From: Nepenthes gracilis
Lineage: Eukaryota > Streptophyta > Magnoliopsida > Caryophyllales > Nepenthaceae
Direction of reading: 5' to 3'
DNA length: 64,000 bases
Assembly: GCA_033239525.1 (NCBI GenBank)
Contig: BSYO01000016.1
Location: 4,103,045 to 4,167,044 of the forward strand
Positions 57,950-64,000 of this stretch are shown piece by piece. The translations under genes and the position numbers were made by a program. Each line of letters begins with the position of its first letter. Within the stretch, counting starts at the first letter, position 1. The notes beneath the pieces are model-generated. The model worked only from the letters and a program-made list of their open reading frames with translations. It did not search any database and was not told where the DNA came from.

Positions 57950-59985
57950 TGTTTGGACCAGGTTATATCAGGTTAAGTGATGTTCGATCGGTATCTGACG
58001 TGTATACATGTGTGTTTTGGGTAGAAAAAATACGCATAAATGACACCTTTGTAGTGTTCATGTGTATTTTAAACAGATAGTTTGAATCCGATGTGTACAC
58101 GAGGAATGCATGTGCGTGTTGATACTTAAAGAATGCTTGAGTGGCGTGTGTACATAATTAACATAGAATGTTAATACCTAATATACGCTTGATGGACGCA
58201 CATGCACCATTAGGATTTTATCTTTGTGTATGATCTATGCATGATCCACGTATAGCTCATGTATGATGTGCCAACTTATAATAAATAGGCTTTTTCAGTC
58301 ATTTTCAGTTGATTTTTGAGAGAAGAGAGAGAATGAGGGAGAAAAAAAAAGAGAGAGAAAGGAGAATAAAAAATCAAAAAAAAAAGTAACATTTAGATAA
58401 AATTAAGTCAAAATAAGGGAATTCAAGTATTTTTTTCTAATTTTTATTAGTATTTATTATCTTAAATACTCATACACTCTATAATTTTATACCTAAGATA
58501 TTTATACATTACATGTATATACTCTCATTTCCCATTTCATGCAACTTTTATAAAATTCATGCAATTATTTCATATATAATGTATTTTCAAGCTAATTTTC
58601 TACAATAATATCCACGTATGTTCAGAAATCATAATACTCTTAAATGTTCTTGACTTTCATATATAAGTTTTTACATTTCTTAAATATTTAAATATATACT
58701 CTGTATACCTTTATTTCACACTTAATTACTCCAACATGTTTCACAATTAAAAGAAAATCTTAAAATCGTACCAAATATATGTTTGGATATTACATAATGT
58801 AACTTTTATATATTTTAAAATTACTATTATGTTCATGTAAGAATTATGGCATGCTATGTACTAAGCATTTAAGGAATTAATAAAGAAAATCTACATAAGT
58901 TAAAAGATAATAATATTTTTTTCAATATGAAATAATAAAAGAATTATTTGTAATTGTATAAAGTTTTTTATTCAATTATATATGGACAATTGTAAATAAT
59001 TGATAGTGATATATTATAACTTATCTTAGTATATTATAATGACAATTGAGATTTAAACCTATTATCCGTGGGTTAAAAGTGACATTGATCCTATTTATAG
59101 AATTATATATATAATGACCTACTTATGAGTCTTAAATAATAGCGTGTGGTATTTAGTTAGATAAAAATATATATAATCTGAGTTTTAATTATTTGCTCAT
59201 TTGTCGGTAAAGTTTTATTGATCTTTGATTCATAAAAATTTATATGATTTGAGTATACTTTAAGGATGCATAATTTAAAGTAAAAAATTGATTATCTGCC
59301 TAAAATTATGCATGAAATATTATAAAAATTATATGACATTGTATTTGATTTCAAATCATATTCATTCTAACATGTTTTGGTTAAATTATTTGTTTAATTA
59401 TAAAAATTATATCGTTACTAAATAATTGGCTTACTCTAACTTTAATTTTTACGAACATTTCAAATTCGAGGGTTCGAGGTATATTTATAAGTGATAGGAG
59501 ATAATGGAAAGATTGTAGGACTAGAATTAGGATTTAGAATTTTCGGATGGTGTATTTTATTTCAGGAAATAGATTTATAGTGTTTATTTTATTATAATTT
59601 TTGATACTGTAATAATTAGTTTATTGAAATATTTTATCAGAGATTTAATTAGATTTCGGTATCATCCAACGGTATATCTAAGATAATATTTTTGATTAAT
59701 CTGATTTTAGTACAAATATATATCATTATATTTCGAGGTTATATATGGTCTATACTCAGAGCAACCATTAGGTGTGATATTTTAGATATTGTGATTTGAC
59801 TTATCACTTTATTTAAATCGTTTGTAAGTTTATTATTTTTAGGTTCATATTTCGATGTTATTTTATTAAATTATGGTCGGTAAATGAATAATAAATTTCT
59901 ACTAATTAAAAGATAAATATTCAATTAACTTAAATAAGGATTAATACTTAATTTAATGGGATATCGGGATACATGGACGTGGCAA
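57950..59985 (+). repeat. AT-rich LTR-like repeat, copy iv
   Basis: Plus-strand counterpart of 30363-32330. It has a GC-richer stretch with ACGTGTATACATGTGTG, then ATAATAAATAGGC, CAGTCATTTTCAGTTG, GAGAGAAGAGAGAGAATGAG and a long AT-rich tail. 56880-57950 and 59990-60400 are AT-rich with nothing else seen. Confidence 0.45.
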
Positions 59986-60648
59986 CTACAATATGAACTT
60001 AATCAATATATTTTGCATAAGAATAATATCGATGTGTTTGTATAAGTGCATCTTAAAACTTACAAAAGAAAAGATAAAATTGAAGCACCTTATCGATTGC
60101 AATAGACTTGGGCAAGCTGGTGCTAACCGGTTTGAACATGACCATTAGCATTGGGCATCTCAATCAATGTAAAATGCCAATGTCATTGGATACAAGTAAA
60201 AAAATATGTCAGTGTTTGTTCATGAGTAAATACTATTATTTGACATTTAGTCATTAAAATATATTTCATGACATCAAAAATTTATTAAAATAAGTAAATT
60301 TTTAAGATAAATTATGGGTTTTTTTTCTGAGAAATTAATATTTGATGAATTTAAATTGTTGTCAAACGGGCACAAGTTTGGTGCTCTTGCGCCGTAGAAG
60401 TTTGTGTTGGGGTCACTCCCGAGTGGCATGAAGTCCGCGGACTCCATTGGAAGAATGGACGAGGACTGTGTTTGAAGCGTCGTGTCTGAGAGGACTTGTG
60501 GACGAGGATTCCTTTGTGGAAGCGTCATGTCCGAGCGTTGCTGAGGACGAGGACGAAAAGCCTAGAGTCGTAGGTATTGACTCATCCAACGTAGGCTTTC
60601 TTTGGTGGCCGTTTTTGCAGGGGGGTTGGTCACCCACTCTGATTGGAT

Positions 60649-60751
60649 GTTGCAGCGGCTGCAACTTCCCAAGGACAGGCCTGCCGTCTGACACGGCAAG
60701 CATGCGCCTGTCATGGCAGGCCCTAGGGCGTAGGTCTGGAGACCTACGCCC
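60649..60751 (+). promoter_or_regulatory. Cluster of perfect inverted repeats in LTR U3
   Basis: GTTGCAG-CGG-CTGCAAC (60649-60665); GGCCTGCC with GGCAGGCC (60678-60685, 60715-60722) enclosing TGCCGT/ACGGCA (60682-60687, 60693-60698); and GGGCGTAGGTC-TGGA-GACCTACGCCC (60726-60751). All are within 135 bases upstream of the TATA box. Confidence 0.8.
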
Positions 60752-60782
60752 AGTAGGGTGGGCGGACACGCCACCCTTGTGT

Positions 60783-60789
60783 ATATAAG
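60783..60789 (+). promoter_or_regulatory. TATA box of the LTR
   Basis: TATATAA, preceded by a GC-rich region. Transcription would be expected to begin about 25-35 bases downstream, which would set the U3/R border near 60815. Confidence 0.65.
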
Positions 60790-61174
60790 AAACTTGTTGC
60801 CCTTGCTGTTTGTTGTAAGAGAGCTGGGACATTGTTGAGTTCCTTGAGCCATGAGAGAGCTGTGGGCAAGCTTTGTTGTAAAGATAGAGTGAGATACACT
60901 TTGTGAGAGGAAAGTTGTACACTTGAGATTGTTTTCTTTCGTTAGAGCTTGAGTAGCCAACACTTGTAAACAAATCTCTTATAGTATATTCCTTCGTGGT
61001 TTTTCCCTTGGTTTGAGAAGGGTTTTTCACGTTAAAATTTGTGTGTTCTCTTTTGTTCTCTATTTTTCTTTCCTTGCCGTCCGAGAGCTTTTTCTCTGTG
61101 TGCTGTCCGAGAACTCTTGTCCGCTCGGTCACCGTACTCCTGTCCGAGTGCTTTCCGCGTTTTACGCCAACAAG

Positions 61175-61186
61175 TGGTATCAGAGA
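61175..61186 (+). other. Primer-binding site
   Basis: TGGTATCAGAGA, complementary to the 3' end of initiator-Met tRNA over eleven bases, two bases after the LTR. Confidence 0.9.
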
Positions 61187-61218
61187 CAGGTTGGTTCTTT
61201 GTCTTGTTGCTGGCTGCG

Positions 61219-61653
61219 ATGGAGTACGGGAGCAAAATGCCTTGCTTGAATGGGTCCAACTATGACAGTTGGCAAAGCAAGATGTCTGACTTGCTGTATG
61301 TGAAGTCCATGCATAATCCGGTTTTTGCCACAGAAAAGCCGGCGGGAAAAACGGACGAGGCATGGGCGCTGGAACACAAGCAAGTGTGCGGTCTTATACG
61401 GCAGTTCGTTGATAACAACATGCACAACCACGTTCGCAGAGAAACGAATGCCAAGACGCTTTGGGAAAAGCTGGAGAAGCTTTTCGCCTCTAAGTCTGGG
61501 AACAACAAAATTTATCACTTGATGAGGCTGGTGCATATCCGTTACAAGGACGGATCATCATTGAGACCACAGAAAGAATTTCGAATTTGTGTGGACCGGT
61601 GGCTGGCATGGGTATTAAGTTCGAGGACGAAGTGCTCGGACTCTGGCTCCTAG
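61219..61653 (+). pseudogene. copia gag, N-terminal part
   Basis: Starts MEYGSKMPCLNGSNYDSW, the capsid start typical of TNT1-like copia gag. Recognisable gag sequence (LWEKLEKLFASKSGNNK) continues in this frame to about 61560. After that the frame is unrelated, and the gag sequence resumes two frames over near 61590. A small indel is the likely cause. The capsid protein would therefore be truncated. Confidence 0.85.
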
Positions 61654-62765
61654 CAACCCTCCCGGACTCTTGGGAGACCATGAGGGTCACCATTGCCAAT
61701 ACAGCTCCAAACAGCGTGGTGAGTTTGGAAATGGTCAAAGGAGCTGTGCTGAACGAGGAGGTGCGGCGGCGTTCTCAGGGAACGACGACCTCTCAGCAAT
61801 CCGAAATCCTTGTCACTGAGTCAAGGGGAAGAGGACGAGGACGTGGCCAAAGGTCCGAGGACAAAGGGCGGAGTAAGTCACGTTCTCGGTATCAGGATAT
61901 GGAGTGCCATCATTGTGGCAAGAAGGGCCACATCAAGAAATTTTGTTACAAGTGGAAGCGTGAGAACGCTGGAGGAGATAGGGGCACAAAGAGACGCGGC
62001 GAGGAAGAGTCCTCGGTCTCTGTCGTCACAGGTGGTGACCTCCTCTTGGCTTGCGAGTCTGAAGACTCAGTGAGCGTGGCTGAGCAAGCCTCTGACTGGG
62101 TGGTGGATTCTGGCGCTTCTATCCACGTCACTCCCCGGAGAGAGCTGTTCTCCACTTATACTCCCTGCGCCCCAGGAGTATTGAAGATGGGCAACTTGGA
62201 GACGTCCAAGATTGTTGGACGAGGGGACATTTCCTTGTTAACCAACACTGGTGCCCGGCTGGTTTTGAGGGACGTGCGACACGTCCCAGATATTCGCATG
62301 AATATTCTTTCAGCGGGACGGCTCGACGATGAAGGCTACTGCAGCGTCTTTTGTGACGGCAGTTTCAAGCTGAAGAAGGGCTCAATGGTGGTTTCCCGAG
62401 GAGTAAAGGCGTCAGGCCTTTACACAATGAACGCCCAGGACGAGGTAGCAGAGGTGAATGCTGCAGGAAGCGTGGAGTCCTCGGACCTGTGGCATAAAAG
62501 ACTCGGACATATGAGCGTGCGTGGCATGAGTCATCTGGCGAAAAAGGGTTTCATTCCAGAGATGGATGGAGAAATGCCGAGGACTTGCCCTCACTGCATG
62601 ACGGGGAAGCAACGAAGGGTCTCCTTTTCAGGAGACGCATCTTCCAGGAAGTCCGAGGTCTTGGAACTCGTCCACACAGACGTGTGTGGGCCTCTACCGG
62701 AGAAGTCATTTGGAGGTGTACAATACTTTGTGACCTTCATTGACGATTGTTCAAGGAAGCTGTAG
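61587..62765 (+). pseudogene. copia gag C-terminus, protease, integrase start
   Basis: The frame opens inside gag (GMGIKFEDEVLGLWLLATLP). It carries an RG-rich linker, zinc knuckle CHHCGKKGHIKKFC near 61905 (CX2CX4HX4C intact), protease active site VVDSGAS near 62106, the GAG-pre-integrase HHCC domain (WHKRLGHM, later CPHCMTGK), and the first integrase aspartate (HTDVCGP). It ends at TAG 62763-62765, at a position where the family has Trp after SRKL, consistent with a TGG to TAG change. Confidence 0.9.
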
Positions 62766-63854
62766 GTGTTCCCGTTGAAAACCAAGGACCAGGTTGCAGG
62801 AACCTTTGAGCAGTTCCATGCGCTCGTTGAGCGAGAGACCGGGAAGAGGCTAAAGGCCGTGCGGAGCGACAATGGCGGTGAGTTCATGGGAACGTTTGAT
62901 GCCTATTGCAAAACGCTCGGCATCAAACATCAGAAGACTCCACCAAAGACGCCACAGTTAAACGGCGTGGCCGAGAGGATGAATCGCACGTTGATGGAAA
63001 GGGTCAGGTGCATGTTGTCCGAGGCCAGGCTTCCGGGAACCTTTTGGGCCGAGGCCTTGAAAACGGCCGCCCATGTGATCAACCGGTCGCCTTATAAGCC
63101 TCTGGATGGGGAAGTTCCAGAGCGGATTTGGACCAAAAGGGAACCAGCTTATAACCATCTCAGGACTTTTGGCTATAGAGCCTTTGTTCATGTCCCGAGA
63201 GATGAGAGATCCAAGCTTGAACCAAAGACCATGCAATGTGTCTTTCTGGGCTATAGCGAGGATGAGTTTGGGTTCAGATTGTATGACCCAAAGGAGAAGA
63301 AGCTGGTACGGTCCCGAGACGTGGTCTTCGTTGAGGACGAGACCATAGAGGACTTTGGGAAAGAGCTGAAGTCTCCACCCAACACTTCCCAGGCGGACAA
63401 AAGTGACAATGTCCGACCTGAACGTCTTGCGTCCGAGGCCAGTGGACCAAGAGTTGTTGCCAACCGGGATCGGGCGATTCCAGCGCCTCAGGATCAGGTT
63501 GAGGATTTGGTGCCTCAAGTGGATGAGGAGGCACTTGTGAGACGGTCGTCTAGGCCGAGACGTCCGTCCGTCCGCCTTCCAGCCAGTGAGTATGTCCTCC
63601 TCACTGATGCTGGAGAACCAGAGGATTTTAGTGAGGCTATGAGGAGCTCCCAGAAGGATAAATGGTTTGAGGCCATGGAAGAGGAAATGGCCTCACTTCA
63701 TGAGAACCATACCTTTGAGCTAGCCAAGCTGCCTAAGGGGAAGAAAGCCCTGAAGAACAAATGGGTCTTGGTTCAAGCTGACCAGAGGACCCGAGCGCCC
63801 CAAGACACAAGGCAAGACTTGTGGTCGAGGATTTGGTCGACAAAAGGGTGTTGA
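62766..63854 (+). pseudogene. copia integrase C-terminus and reverse transcriptase start
   Basis: In frame with the preceding ORF past its stop. It shows integrase catalytic SDNGGEF and, further on, QLNGVAERMNRTL, then the reverse transcriptase entry WFEAMEEEMASLHENHTFEL and LKNKWV. From about 63770 the translation no longer fits a reverse transcriptase, which marks another frameshift. Confidence 0.88.
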
Positions 63855-64000
63855 CTTTGATGAGATTTTTGCGCCGTTGTGAAGATGTCCTCGGTCAGGT
63901 GTAGTGCTCGGACCGGGCAGCGACGTTGGACACGGAGATTGAGCAATTTGGATGTCGGGATGACTTTTCTCCATGGAGATCTAGAGGAAGAGATCTACAT
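63855..64000 (+). pseudogene. copia reverse transcriptase, frameshifted pieces
   Basis: Short pieces in different frames spell DFDEIFAPL (from 63855) and TFLHGDLEEEIY (63963-63998), both conserved copia reverse-transcriptase blocks. The segment between them is out of frame. It is cut by the window end. Confidence 0.8.

Larger units (their letters stand above)
60405..61172 (+). repeat. 5' LTR, 768 bp
   Basis: Begins TGTTGG and ends CCAACA, a perfect 6-bp terminal inverted repeat, immediately followed by the primer-binding site. It contains a TATA box and a cluster of perfect hairpins upstream of it. Confidence 0.88.
60405..64000 (+). mobile_element. Ty1/copia retrotransposon (TNT1-like), broken, cut by window end
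   Basis: Order: 5' LTR, initiator-Met primer-binding site, gag with zinc knuckle, protease, integrase, start of reverse transcriptase. Integrase precedes reverse transcriptase, which defines the copia order. Breaks include a frameshift in gag (about 61561-61590), a TAG in integrase (62763-62765) and further frameshifts in the reverse transcriptase (after about 63770 and near 63880). The copy cannot encode its own proteins. It is clearly GC-richer than its surroundings. The 3' part and 3' LTR lie beyond the window. Confidence 0.93.

Noticed and set aside
60413..61363. 316-codon minus-strand ORF over the LTR and gag start
   Set aside because: Shadow of the plus-strand LTR/gag. It crosses LTR and coding borders without any domain.

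Overview
This is plant nuclear DNA. It is AT-rich, has canonical GT-AG introns, and is crowded with LTR-retrotransposon, LINE and SINE remnants. The two protein-coding genes have plant orthologues that work in organelles. The very long introns (up to 14 kb) fit an angiosperm with a large, repeat-filled genome. The species cannot be named from sequence alone.

Region by region. 1-5215: AT-rich intergenic DNA downstream of gene 1, with two diverged copies of an AT-rich LTR-like family (about 1-620 and 2035-2700) and a GC-richer LTR-like block (3185-4140). 5216-36582, minus strand: a 12-exon gene for a Rubisco-activase-like AAA+ ATPase, pieced together here exon by exon. The coding length is 1,395 nt over a 31.4-kb span and includes a 10-nt microexon. 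One in-frame TAG falls exactly across the exon 8/9 junction. Its introns hold a truncated Ty1/copia element (about 19.05-23.16 kb), LINE fragments, two Au-type SINEs, solo-LTR-like blocks and several tandem duplications. 36583-38864: divergent intergenic region with a long (ATT)n microsatellite. 38865-53581, plus strand: a two-exon gene for mitochondrial ribosomal protein bL28m, split by one 14,051-bp intron that also carries repeats and tandem duplications. 53582-60404: AT-rich DNA, then a GC-richer patch at 55.0-56.9 kb holding a scrambled, colinear partial copy of the bL28m 3' exon and its flanks, then another AT-rich LTR-like copy. 60405-64000: 5' LTR, primer-binding site, gag and part of pol of a Ty1/copia (TNT1-like) element. 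It is broken by at least two frameshifts and one nonsense codon and runs off the window.

Functionally, the window holds a head-to-head pair: a nuclear gene for a probable plastid AAA+ chaperone and a nuclear gene for a mitochondrial ribosome subunit. Everything else I could identify is repeat-derived. I found no CRISPR array, tRNA, rRNA or bacterial-type operon. The most interesting items are the microexon, the junction-spanning stop in an otherwise intact activase-like gene, and the mosaic bL28m duplicate.
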